From Flavobacteriia bacterium (GTDB taxonomy: Bacteria > Bacteroidota > Bacteroidia > Flavobacteriales_D > Crocinitomicaceae), in contig CANGOF010000019.1 in assembly GCA_947455515.1 (NCBI GenBank), positions 1-33,776 on the forward strand: a DNA stretch of 33,776 bases, written 5' to 3'. The translations under genes and the position numbers were made by a program. The notes beneath the pieces were generated by a model. The model did no database searches, was not told the origin of the DNA, and saw only the letters and a list, made by a program, of their open reading frames with translations. Each line of letters begins with the position of its first letter. The stretch's first letter is position 1. Shown in pieces: positions 14,468 to 23,318 of this stretch.

Positions 14468-17197
14468 ATGAAATACAAACTTACCTTTTTCCTGGTGTTT
14501 TTCCTGCAAATTAGCTGGGCTCAACTTACAATTCAAGGGAAAGTGCAAGATTTTTCGAATTTAAAACCTATTTCTGGTGCGGTTGTTATTGCTTCCAAAA
14601 TTAAAGATTCGTTGCTTGTTCAGTTTACTCGTACGAATAAAGCAGGGGAATTCAGTTTAACAAACCTTCCAGTAGACACATTCAAAATAACTATCGGTCA
14701 CCCAAAATTTCAAGATCAATTTCTTTATGTTTTTGGAAATAGTACTGAAAATAACATTGTTTTACCACCTATTTTATTAGATAATACATCCAAAGAACTT
14801 GCACCTGCATTAATATATTTGAACAAAAGTCCAATCTATTACAAAGGCGACACCTTGGTTTTTGTGGCTGATTCATTTAAAGTAAGAGAAAATGGAGTGG
14901 TAGAAGATTTGTTACGGAAATTACCAGGAGTATCCGTGGATGCAAAAGGTAAAGTGACCTTCCAAGGAAAAGACGTCGATCAAATTTATGTGGATGGAGA
15001 CGAGTTTTTCGGAAATGACCCAACGGTAGCTACGAAAAATCTAGGGGCAAAAGCGATTCAAAATGTGCAGATTTACGAGAAGAAAAACAACACGGAGAAT
15101 GGGGAAGAAGCAAAACAAATTATGAATTTGAAATTAAAAGACGATGCTAAAAAAGGTTATTTTGGGAAAGCTTCGTTAGCCACAGATGGACAAAAGTTTT
15201 ATGAAGGAGAACTCTTATTTAACCGCTACCAAAACAAAAAGAATTATTCGTTTTATGCTTTGAAAAATAATACGCCGCGACTCGGTTTTAACTGGCAAGA
15301 CCAAAATAAATACGGTATGAATAATGCGGCCACTAATAGTACTAGCAATGGTTTTCCTGACAATTTTACGACTGGAGCTCGATTCAAAAATTCTTATGGA
15401 GAAAATAATAAGCACTTCTTTGAAATCAACTATCAATACAGGGATTTGAAAACCAGAAGTATCACAAAAAATAACACACAATACCTGATGGCGGATACAA
15501 GTTATTACAATGAAAGTCAACAAAATAACTATACACGTCAACAAAACCATACAATTACCATCGAAAATAAATGGAAATTAGATTCATTAACTACGTTAGA
15601 ATTAGTTCCTGAAATTAAATATTCACTTCAAAAATCGGACAATCAAAATACCTCTTCTTACCTTAACAATAGTAGGAATCAGTTTCGATCAAGCACGAAT
15701 AATGTGACAGATTCAACAGCGGAAGTGAGTTTAACGAATACCTTGAAACTGGAAAAAAAATACATGAAACCAAAGCGTGAAAGTTCCATTTCGAGTGAGA
15801 TCGATTATTCTGATAATCATGATTTAGGTGGTGTAAATTTTAGTAGTCAAGTGGCTAACCTTGTAAAACAAACCAATCAAAATAATAACATTACACAAAA
15901 AACATTCAATCAATCACTTACTTTGTTTCATACAGAGCCATTAACGAGTCGGATTAACTTGAACGTGGAGTATATGAATAACACGACTACTGACCATCAA
16001 ATTCGTAAAATTTCAGATCTTCAAAATCAACTGCTGATACCAAATACGAAGTTTAGTTCTGACTATTCTCGTGCAACAATAATCAATCGAGGAAAGTTGA
16101 GTTTGACTCGTAAATCGGGGGCTCATACAGTAACTGTGGGTAGTGCTTTGAGAAATTTAGCGTTGTCAAGTACGAATAATACTTCAGGATCTGTTTTCTC
16201 CTTAAACAATAACCAATATTTACCTTACGCGAGTTATACGTATAATCAAAAAAATGCCATTCGAATTAATGTTGGGTATAGCACGAGTTCCCCAATACCA
16301 ACAATAAATCAATTGCAACCGGTACTAAATAACACGAATTTAAACTATCAAACCATTGGTAACTCAAATTTGAAACCTTCATTTAAACAAACGGCTTCAC
16401 TTTCTATTTCACGTTTTAATAATTTATTGAGCAGGTACTTTTTCTTGCGTGCAAATGCTGATTTTATTGATAATGACTTTGCGAATTCTTTAATCTATGA
16501 TAATTCGGGTAGGGCTGTTTCTCAGACAGTGAATGTTAACGGAAATCAAAATTACAGCCTTTCATGTAATTATAAACACGGTATTCCGAAACATTCGATG
16601 TTCCTATTAGGTGGATTAGATTTGAGTCATACGTATTCGAAAAACTTAATCAATGGCTTGCAATATAGCACGTTACAGTCTGCATTAACACCTAGTTTAG
16701 GCTTGTCCTATTCCACAGACACGATTACAGTTTCCTTAAATGGATCCATGTCTTATAATAAACCTGCAGGTTCATCACTTTCTATAAAACAAAATCCGTA
16801 TTTCAGCTACAACAATACCCTAGACATTTCTTGGAATGTTCCGAAATATAATTTTTTACTTACTTCGAGTGTCAACCAACAAATTACTACAGGGCGTACC
16901 AATGGATTTAATATCAATCGTTCTATTTGGAACGCTTCTGTTTCGAAATATGTTTTAAAAAATAAGCGTTTGAATATTGGATTCGAAGCGTATGATATCC
17001 TCAATCAAAACTTACAAATTCAACGTACAATTACCTCCAATCAAATCTCGGACATCCGTAATACAATTATCACCCGTTATTTTTTATTGCGTTTAAGTTA
17101 CCGTTTCGACCCACCGAATACTCCACAAGATTCATCCACCAAAATGCCTCCATTTGGACCGGGCATGCCAAGACCTCCGAGAAATGAAAAATATTAG
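14468..17197 (+). CDS. TonB-receptor-like outer-membrane barrel protein (OMP_b-brl_3)
   Basis: 909 aa. Signal peptide MKYKLTFFLVFFLQISWA, cleaved before Gln19. Residues about 20-110 form a carboxypeptidase-regulatory-like beta sandwich (LTIQGKVQDFSNLKPISGAV, TNKAGEFSLTNLP). A plug-like domain follows (GVVEDLLRKLPGVSVDAKGK, FQGKDVDQIYVDGDEFFGND). From about 230 to 890 is a Tyr/Asn/Ser-rich beta barrel. The tail is short and proline-rich (PPFGPGMPRPPRNEKY). This type is abundant in Bacteroidota; substrates are mostly unknown. It overlaps the GLPGLI gene by 14 nt, a frequent pairing in the phylum, so the two probably act together at the outer membrane. No SusD partner is present, which argues against a polysaccharide uptake locus. 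Confidence 0.9.
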   Translation: MKYKLTFFLVFFLQISWAQLTIQGKVQDFSNLKPISGAVVIASKIKDSLLVQFTRTNKAGEFSLTNLPVDTFKITIGHPKFQDQFLYVFGNSTENNIVLPPILLDNTSKELAPALIYLNKSPIYYKGDTLVFVADSFKVRENGVVEDLLRKLPGVSVDAKGKVTFQGKDVDQIYVDGDEFFGNDPTVATKNLGAKAIQNVQIYEKKNNTENGEEAKQIMNLKLKDDAKKGYFGKASLATDGQKFYEGELLFNRYQNKKNYSFYALKNNTPRLGFNWQDQNKYGMNNAATNSTSNGFPDNFTTGARFKNSYGENNKHFFEINYQYRDLKTRSITKNNTQYLMADTSYYNESQQNNYTRQQNHTITIENKWKLDSLTTLELVPEIKYSLQKSDNQNTSSYLNNSRNQFRSSTNNVTDSTAEVSLTNTLKLEKKYMKPKRESSISSEIDYSDNHDLGGVNFSSQVANLVKQTNQNNNITQKTFNQSLTLFHTEPLTSRINLNVEYMNNTTTDHQIRKISDLQNQLLIPNTKFSSDYSRATIINRGKLSLTRKSGAHTVTVGSALRNLALSSTNNTSGSVFSLNNNQYLPYASYTYNQKNAIRINVGYSTSSPIPTINQLQPVLNNTNLNYQTIGNSNLKPSFKQTASLSISRFNNLLSRYFFLRANADFIDNDFANSLIYDNSGRAVSQTVNVNGNQNYSLSCNYKHGIPKHSMFLLGGLDLSHTYSKNLINGLQYSTLQSALTPSLGLSYSTDTITVSLNGSMSYNKPAGSSLSIKQNPYFSYNNTLDISWNVPKYNFLLTSSVNQQITTGRTNGFNINRSIWNASVSKYVLKNKRLNIGFEAYDILNQNLQIQRTITSNQISDIRNTIITRYFLLRLSYRFDPPNTPQDSSTKMPPFGPGMPRPPRNEKY

Positions 17198-17909
17198 TCT
17201 ATTCATTCTTTTTTTTGCGTGTTTTCTAGCAGAAAATGTCGCCCATGCTCAAATTCATACAGGTGTTATCCAATATGAACGTAGAATTAATTTGTTGAAA
17301 CGTTACCCTGAAATGAAAATGATGTTAGAACGTAGGGGAGGATCAACCATCAAAACGGATTTGTTTTCCTTGTATTTTACAGATTCATCGGCTTATTTTC
17401 TACCTGCGTTGGATGTTCCTCAAGAACGAGGAATGGGGTGGTTTACAACGACGAATTCGTTTGAAGATAATCTTCGAACTCAAAAACGTTTAATGAAACT
17501 CGATGTCTTAGGAAATTTTCTCTACGTAGAAGATTCCATCCAACATATTCCATGGAAATTAACGGACAACAAGCGTAAAATTGCAGGGTATGATTGTCGT
17601 AAAGCGATCTGGCAAAAAGACGATTCTACGCGTATTTATGCATGGTATACGGAAGCTGTAAATCCAACGTGTGGTCCCGATGGAATTTCAGGTTTACCAG
17701 GAGCAATTTTAGGTTTAGCAACTGAAGACGGCAGTCTGGTATATTTCGCACAATCTGTTGATGGTAAGCCAATCGATTTAGATAATATTACTCCTTTATT
17801 CAAACGCAAAAAAGCACAAAGTTTAACCGAATTTAGAACTTTTGTTGCCGATATGATTAAACAAAACGAACGGATGAAAGGGATCGTTAGAAATTTGTTG
17901 TGGTATTAA
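17184..17909 (+). CDS. GLPGLI family secreted protein
   Basis: 241 aa from the ATG at 17184. An earlier in-frame Met at 17154 would place ten charged residues before the signal peptide (MKNISLFILFFACFLAENVAHA), so 17184 is preferred. The family-naming motif is GISGLPGAILGL, preceded by a conserved YAWYTEAVNPTCGP. The N-terminal strand GVIQYERRINL and the IPWKLTDNKRKIAGYDCRKA block are typical. The family is periplasmic or surface-exposed, has no known activity, and is usually encoded next to TonB-receptor-like barrels, as here. The 14-nt overlap with the barrel gene suggests coupled translation. It ends 3 bp from the convergent CPBP gene. Confidence 0.92.
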   Translation: MKNISLFILFFACFLAENVAHAQIHTGVIQYERRINLLKRYPEMKMMLERRGGSTIKTDLFSLYFTDSSAYFLPALDVPQERGMGWFTTTNSFEDNLRTQKRLMKLDVLGNFLYVEDSIQHIPWKLTDNKRKIAGYDCRKAIWQKDDSTRIYAWYTEAVNPTCGPDGISGLPGAILGLATEDGSLVYFAQSVDGKPIDLDNITPLFKRKKAQSLTEFRTFVADMIKQNERMKGIVRNLLWY

Positions 17910-17912
17910 TTC

Positions 17913-18635
17913 TTACAATTTTTCAAGAATAATAATACTTAAATTATAGATGAAATGTGCGAGTACACCATACCATAAAGTTCGATACTTTGCTCTTAGA
18001 TATCCTAAAACGATTCCGATTGGAAATATCCAAAGAATCGATATGAGTGAAAAATGAAGAATGGTAAATAAAATAGAGGATATGATAATCGCTATTTTTA
18101 AATTAGTAATCTTGGTGAGTTCTTGGAAAATGACTCCGCGAAATGCGAGTTCTTCAAAAATGGCTGGAAAAATGGCAATTGAAAGAACTGAAATAGAAAA
18201 GTCGAAAATTGAAAATGAAGTTTGGTAAACATCCGAGATCTTCATTTGATGAAATAAACGCTCATTTAACAAATCTGCAAAATGATGTACCAAAAATGCG
18301 AGTATTGGAGCAATGATAACTATGTATATTACAGTTTTCTTATTTCCTTTAGGTATTTGTAAAATTCGTTTTATTGTTTGTCTATCATAAAATGTAAAAA
18401 GTAGAACAATAACAGAAAAAATAACATCTATGATGATAGAATTTGTCTTATTATTAGTTATCTCAGATAGATTTAAAACAGTTATGTAGGTGACTAACGT
18501 AAAAAATATAAATGCTATTTTTTTTATATGCTGATTGTAATCCGATGTACTTTTTGAGTCTTCTTTTTTTGCTCCACATTTCCCGCAAAAAACAGCATTT
18601 TGAGTTATGCTATTTTGGCAATTATTACAGGTCAT
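17913..18635 (-). CDS. CPBP family membrane protease with zinc ribbon
   Basis: 240 aa. The N-terminus is a zinc ribbon with two CxxC knuckles (Cys3, Cys6, Cys17, Cys20). Several membrane helices follow (about 38-58, 66-83, 101-120, 143-160, 178-215 and 222-238). The CPBP glutamic-protease motifs are present: FEELAFRG (Glu161, Glu162, Arg166), FTILHFS (His194) and AHFIYN (His227). Relatives include the Rce1 CAAX protease and bacteriocin self-immunity proteins; the substrate here is unknown. The start overlaps the upstream zinc-ribbon membrane gene by 11 nt (ATGACCTGTAA), so the pair is coupled. Confidence 0.9.
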   Translation of the reverse strand: MTCNNCQNSITQNAVFCGKCGAKKEDSKSTSDYNQHIKKIAFIFFTLVTYITVLNLSEITNNKTNSIIIDVIFSVIVLLFTFYDRQTIKRILQIPKGNKKTVIYIVIIAPILAFLVHHFADLLNERLFHQMKISDVYQTSFSIFDFSISVLSIAIFPAIFEELAFRGVIFQELTKITNLKIAIIISSILFTILHFSLISILWIFPIGIVLGYLRAKYRTLWYGVLAHFIYNLSIIILEKL

Positions 18636-19236
18636 TGTTTTCTTCTAAATCTTTTGATTCTTTTAATGCAATGAGTTCTTTTTCAAGTTTTTCAGAATCT
18701 TTCACTCCTTTATACCCATAAATAAATCCAGAAATGATTATAATTTTCATTACTAATCCTTGATAAAGGGTATGTGGATCTACTATTGCATTCATCAGTG
18801 TAAAAACAATAAAAACAAATAATCCTGATAAAATTGCAGCAAAGGGTTTGTATTTACACCAGATGGCTAAACTTAAATATGCAATACCACCAATCAGCCC
18901 TCCAATCAATAAGTCTATGTTTTTGTTTATGATAATACCTAATATAATTGCAGTTAAGAAATTTAACCCCGCTAAAATAAATAAAATCACTTTGGCTTTT
19001 TTTACTGCTTTTTTTTGGTCTTGAAGCAATTGCTTTTTCTTTTTAATATTAATTAAAAATCGCTTCATTTCAATTTGTGGCCCATTTTGCGGAAATCTAC
19101 AATTAGGACAATATTTATCTTCTTCTTTTAGTCCTGTAGATTTACAATAATAACAAGTTGATTTGTCAATAATTTTTATTTCATTTTTTTGAATTCGCCT
19201 TTCGTTTTCTAATTGACCAGATGTTTTTTTTGACAT
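18625..19236 (-). CDS. Zinc-ribbon membrane protein, unknown function
   Basis: 203 aa. A zinc ribbon with CYYC and CPNC knuckles (Cys28, Cys31, Cys43, Cys46) is followed by a basic coiled-coil segment (about 58-85, rich in Lys), then four predicted membrane helices (about 85-103, 109-128, 132-151 and 158-176) and a charged C-terminal helix (SEKLEKELIALKESKDLEEN). I do not recognise a named family. The direct overlap with the CPBP gene and the shared zinc-ribbon plus membrane layout suggest the two proteins work as a pair, for instance substrate or regulator and protease; that is inference. Confidence 0.75.
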   Translation of the reverse strand: MSKKTSGQLENERRIQKNEIKIIDKSTCYYCKSTGLKEEDKYCPNCRFPQNGPQIEMKRFLINIKKKKQLLQDQKKAVKKAKVILFILAGLNFLTAIILGIIINKNIDLLIGGLIGGIAYLSLAIWCKYKPFAAILSGLFVFIVFTLMNAIVDPHTLYQGLVMKIIIISGFIYGYKGVKDSEKLEKELIALKESKDLEENNDL

Positions 19237-19287
19237 ATAATGTAATTATAAAGTGTTTAATTAGATAAAAATAGATAAAATGGACAT

Positions 19288-20508
19288 TTAAAACACCACC
19301 ACCCGATCAAAAAACTTCTTATACCGATCCGTGCTCATAAACTTGTTACCACCATAACAACTTAATTTGATCAACTTGTTTTTATAGACAAACACACGTC
19401 TCCAACAATGTCCAGTTCCATAAACGTATGCGAGTCCTTCATAGGCTTGTATACCATTTTCAATTGTCAGTTCTTGAATTTTTGTTTGTTCAGGAGCATT
19501 GAAAATACTTTCTACGTACTTCGCTAGGTTGTAATTTTTTCCAATATTTTCCACTTCGATGAGGTAGGTATTTCCCTGACCCATTTCGCGGTAGACAATT
19601 TCTTCGTAATTCTCTTCTTTTTTGATTAAGGGTTTACCTCCAAATTGTACACTGATTCCAGACGAAGGATCTGCGTAGGTAAAACTGTTTTGTTTTTGGA
19701 TTTCTTTCGCTGCGGCTGTCGGTTCGGACGCATAGGTCGCATTGACTTGTTGCACTTTATAGCCTCGGTCTTTAAGTATTTGAAGGATGCCTGTTGGACC
19801 AGCCAAGTGTGCAGCGCCAACAGCAATGAACAAACTATTTTTTTTACACAAGGTATCTATCCCATCTGCCATGATGAAATTACGTTCGGTAATCATCCAT
19901 TGATATCCATCTTTCGTTGATGAAAGCTGACGCTCCATCATTTCGCGTATGCGTTCAATATTACCCGAAAGGTAAACTTCCATCAGTTTCTCCTGACTGA
20001 TTTTCTCCGTAGGTGTGCTAATACCAAGTAGTTTAGATTTATTAATTACCGAATAGGCAGCGAGTTGGTCTTCTACGGACTCTAGGGTGAAACACTTTTT
20101 ATTTAGATTATATGCTAATAATTGAATGTATAAATCTAGAAATTGCGGGCGACCGTCTTCAGAGCCATAATTAGTTTTTGTAGCTCTTTTACTCGTCGTA
20201 TAAGGAGTTCCAGCGGCGTCAAATTCAAAATGAGGAGTGTTACTTCGGGTGTCTAATTCTGCAAACATGCTATACATATCTGCCTCGATTACTATGGCTT
20301 CAGAACGCAATAATACACTATAAGTACTGTCTGAAAATTTGAACACACGTGGGTCGTTGGAATGATAGGTTCCGAAGATATAACTCGGTTTTTTTAATTT
20401 CCTTCCTGTGATTTTCCACAACAATTGATTGGAATTGCTAGACGTAGTTTGGGCTGACACATCGAAATATGTCGCAATAACAACCAACAATAACAAGCAA
20501 TTTCGCAT
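19288..20508 (-). CDS. TraB/GumN family protein
   Basis: 406 aa, signal peptide MRNCLLLLVVIATYFDVSA, so exported. The TraB/GumN (ChaN/Tiki-like) domain covers about 25-270: LLWKITGRKLKKPSYIFGTYH (shown as the conserved GTYH, His49), IVIEADMYSMF (Glu75), a middle region, and the closing FIAVGAAHLAGPTGILQILK. The conserved GTYH, Glu and AxH residues are the proposed metal-protease-like site; bacterial members lack a proven role. A further C-terminal segment of about 130 residues (SSGISVQFGGKPL ... KFFDRVVVF) is beta-rich and not part of the core family. The gene starts 8 bp after polA stops, in the same direction, so it is likely cotranscribed. Confidence 0.87.
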   Translation of the reverse strand: MRNCLLLLVVIATYFDVSAQTTSSNSNQLLWKITGRKLKKPSYIFGTYHSNDPRVFKFSDSTYSVLLRSEAIVIEADMYSMFAELDTRSNTPHFEFDAAGTPYTTSKRATKTNYGSEDGRPQFLDLYIQLLAYNLNKKCFTLESVEDQLAAYSVINKSKLLGISTPTEKISQEKLMEVYLSGNIERIREMMERQLSSTKDGYQWMITERNFIMADGIDTLCKKNSLFIAVGAAHLAGPTGILQILKDRGYKVQQVNATYASEPTAAAKEIQKQNSFTYADPSSGISVQFGGKPLIKKEENYEEIVYREMGQGNTYLIEVENIGKNYNLAKYVESIFNAPEQTKIQELTIENGIQAYEGLAYVYGTGHCWRRVFVYKNKLIKLSCYGGNKFMSTDRYKKFFDRVVVF

Positions 20509-20516
20509 CTTATCGA

Positions 20517-23318
20517 TTAATGGGCGTCCAACCAGTTATCTGCAATTTTTACTTCCACTTCCATCGGTACAACCAGACTTATAGCTGCTTCCATGGCTTC
20601 TTTTACTAATTTATGCATCAAATCTTGTTCCGAAACGTGTACATCAAACACCAACTCATCATGTACCTGTAATAACAATTTAGATTGTACTTTTTGTTCA
20701 ATCATTGCTTTGTCAACTGCGATCATCGCCAATTTAATGATATCCGCAGCAGAACCTTGAATCGGAGCGTTAATCGCATTTCGTTCGGCATAACCACGTA
20801 CAATGGCATTGGCAGAATTAATGTCTGGAAGGTATCTTCTACGTTTCATGATGGTTTCAACGTAACCCAATTCACGCGCATCGTTCACCAAGCTATCCAT
20901 GAAGGATTTAATGGTGCCAAATTGCTCAAAATAACTTTCAATGATTGTTTTTGCTTCCGTACGAGAAATCCCTAAATTTTGCGCTAATCCAAATGGACCT
21001 TGACCGTACATAATACCGAAGTTAACCGCTTTCGCTGCACTACGTTGGTCTTTCGTTACTTCCTCTAAGGGAACGTGAAACACATTGGCAGCCGTTGCTG
21101 TGTGTATGTCGATTCCTTTTTGAAATGCATCAATCATTCCTGGGTCTTTACTCAAGGCAGCAATGATTCGAAGTTCAATTTGAGAATAATCCGCCGCCAT
21201 AATCTTGTAGTCGGAACCACGTGAAATAAAGGTCTTACGAATTTCTTTCCCTTTTTGCGTACGAATAGGAATGTTCTGCAAGTTTGGATTGTTAGAACTC
21301 AAACGACCCGTAGCTGTTACCGTTTGCATATAACTCGTGTGCACACGGTGATCGTTTGGATTCAATAGGGTAGGTAGAGGATCTACGTAGGTTCCTTTTA
21401 GTTTTTTATTTTGACGGTATTCTAATATTTTTCCAATGATTGGGTGGTCATTGCGGTATTGTTCTAAGGCATCTTCCGAAGTTTGGTATTGACCAGTTTT
21501 CGTTTTCTTTGCCTTCGCATTGATCTTCATTTTCTCAAACAAGACTTCACCCAATTGTTTAGGGGAATCTAAATTGAAATCTTCCCTTGAAATTTCTTTA
21601 ATTTCTTTTTCCAAACTCACCGATTCTTCTTCCAAACGTAAAGACAAGACTTTCAATCCCTCCACATCAATCGCAATTCCTTCACGTTCCATACGTTGAA
21701 TAACAGAAACCAACGGCATTTCCATCGTGCGGAACAAATCGTTTAAGTGTTCTTTTTGGATTTGAGGTGCTAAGATTTGGTATAATTGAAAGGTAATATC
21801 CGCGTATTCACACGCATAATCGGAAACTTCTTTCGGATCTAGGTCACGCATGTTCCCCTGATTTTTTCCTTTTTTACCAATTAATTCGGTAATCGAAACA
21901 GGTTTGTATTGCAAATAATATTCCGCCAAGAAGTCCATGCTTTGTTTGGATTCAGGCTGAATTAAGTAATGCGCAATCATTGTATCAAACAAAGAACCGG
22001 CCACTTCGACTCCATAATTTTCTAATACTTGTAAGTCGTATTTGATGTTAAGACCAATTTTTTCAATCGTAGCATTCTCAAAGAAAGGTTTGAAGGTGTC
22101 CACGATTTGTTGTGCTTCTTGACGATTTTCAGGTACCGCGACATAAAATGCTTCACGCGCATTGAATGAAAAAGACATACCTACTAATTCTGCAAGTAAA
22201 GCATCTACGGCTGTTGTTTCTGTATCAAAACATACAACCGATTGTTTTACTAACAATTCCAACAATTCTGCGCGTTCTTCGGTATTGGTGATTAAATGGT
22301 AATTCGGTTTTTCAGTGGCAATGGTTTTCAATTCAGAGGTCTGAACTGGCGTTTGAATTTCCAATAAACTTTGTGTACCGAATAAATCAAATTGTCCTGC
22401 TTCATTCACAGGTGCCGTCACCGTAATTTCTTCTCCGATAACACGTTTAGCAAGTGTTCTAAATTCTAATTCTGTAAACACTTCCTTGATCTTTTCTGCA
22501 TCTGGTTCACACATTATTAAATGCTCAGGATCAAAAGGTACATCCACATCTAAGATGATGGTTGCTAATTGTTTTGACAAACGTCCTTGATCTGCGAACT
22601 CAATCACGTTTTCACGCATTTTGCCTTTTAATTGATCTGCATTCGCAATGATATTCTCTAAAGAACCATATTCTTGAATCAATTTTTTGGAAGTTTTCTC
22701 TCCAATTCCAGGAATTCCAGGGATATTATCGGATGCATCTCCCCATAAACCAAGAATATCAATCACCTTCAATGGATGATCCACTTCAAATTTTTCACAG
22801 ACTTCTTTTACCCCCATAATCGAAGCAGGATCACCACCGCGACCAGGCTTGTAGATAAATATTTTTTCAGATACCAATTGACCAAAATCCTTATCCGGAG
22901 TCATCATGTAGGTATAATATCCTTCTTTTTCAGCGACTTTAGCTAATGTTCCAATGACATCATCCGCTTCAAATCCCGATTTCAACAAAATAGGAATATT
23001 AAACGCTTCAATGATTTTTTTGATAGGGTCAATCATCGCACGTAAATCTTCCGGCATCTCTTGACGATTCGCTTTATATGCGGCAAAGTCTTCCTGACGA
23101 TTCGTTGCCCCACCCGGTGCGTCAAACACCACCGCTAAATGCGTTGGTTGCTCTTTTTTAATCACATCGATCAACGCATTTGTAAACCCAAAAGCAGCAG
23201 ACGTATTTTGTCCTTTTGAATTCACACGTGGATTCTTCGCAAACGCAAAGTATGCTCTGTAAATTAATGCAAAAGCATCTAATAAGAATAATTTTTTATC
23301 GTGAACTGGAGTTATCAT
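20517..23318 (-). CDS. polA: DNA polymerase I
   Basis: 933 aa, normal for PolA. Residues 1-300 are the 5'-3' exonuclease (KKLFLLDAFALIYRAYFAF, DAPGGATNRQ, LLKSGFEADDVIGTLA, GLWGDASDNIPGIPGIGEKT). About 340-520 is the 3'-5' proofreading domain with intact acidic motifs (CFDTETTAV, GLNIKYDLQVL, YACEYADITF). The rest is the family A polymerase: RLSSNNPNLQNIPIRT, motif A in ADYSQIELRIIAALS, motif B in KAVNFGIMYGQGPFGLA, motif C in QVHDELVFDVH. It fills gaps after Okazaki primer removal and in excision repair. The start at 23318 gives the family's usual N-terminus and overlaps the upstream lipoprotein gene by 23 nt. Confidence 0.98.
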   Translation of the reverse strand: MITPVHDKKLFLLDAFALIYRAYFAFAKNPRVNSKGQNTSAAFGFTNALIDVIKKEQPTHLAVVFDAPGGATNRQEDFAAYKANRQEMPEDLRAMIDPIKKIIEAFNIPILLKSGFEADDVIGTLAKVAEKEGYYTYMMTPDKDFGQLVSEKIFIYKPGRGGDPASIMGVKEVCEKFEVDHPLKVIDILGLWGDASDNIPGIPGIGEKTSKKLIQEYGSLENIIANADQLKGKMRENVIEFADQGRLSKQLATIILDVDVPFDPEHLIMCEPDAEKIKEVFTELEFRTLAKRVIGEEITVTAPVNEAGQFDLFGTQSLLEIQTPVQTSELKTIATEKPNYHLITNTEERAELLELLVKQSVVCFDTETTAVDALLAELVGMSFSFNAREAFYVAVPENRQEAQQIVDTFKPFFENATIEKIGLNIKYDLQVLENYGVEVAGSLFDTMIAHYLIQPESKQSMDFLAEYYLQYKPVSITELIGKKGKNQGNMRDLDPKEVSDYACEYADITFQLYQILAPQIQKEHLNDLFRTMEMPLVSVIQRMEREGIAIDVEGLKVLSLRLEEESVSLEKEIKEISREDFNLDSPKQLGEVLFEKMKINAKAKKTKTGQYQTSEDALEQYRNDHPIIGKILEYRQNKKLKGTYVDPLPTLLNPNDHRVHTSYMQTVTATGRLSSNNPNLQNIPIRTQKGKEIRKTFISRGSDYKIMAADYSQIELRIIAALSKDPGMIDAFQKGIDIHTATAANVFHVPLEEVTKDQRSAAKAVNFGIMYGQGPFGLAQNLGISRTEAKTIIESYFEQFGTIKSFMDSLVNDARELGYVETIMKRRRYLPDINSANAIVRGYAERNAINAPIQGSAADIIKLAMIAVDKAMIEQKVQSKLLLQVHDELVFDVHVSEQDLMHKLVKEAMEAAISLVVPMEVEVKIADNWLDAH

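Noticed and set aside
15215-15550. 111-codon open frame antisense to the outer-membrane barrel gene
   Set aside because: Hydrophobic only because it is the complement of Asn/Lys-rich barrel codons; no start context or homology.
17910-17933. ATTCTT/AAGAAT inverted repeat between the GLPGLI and CPBP genes as a bidirectional terminator
   Set aside because: The stem is six weak pairs with a long loop; too little to call.
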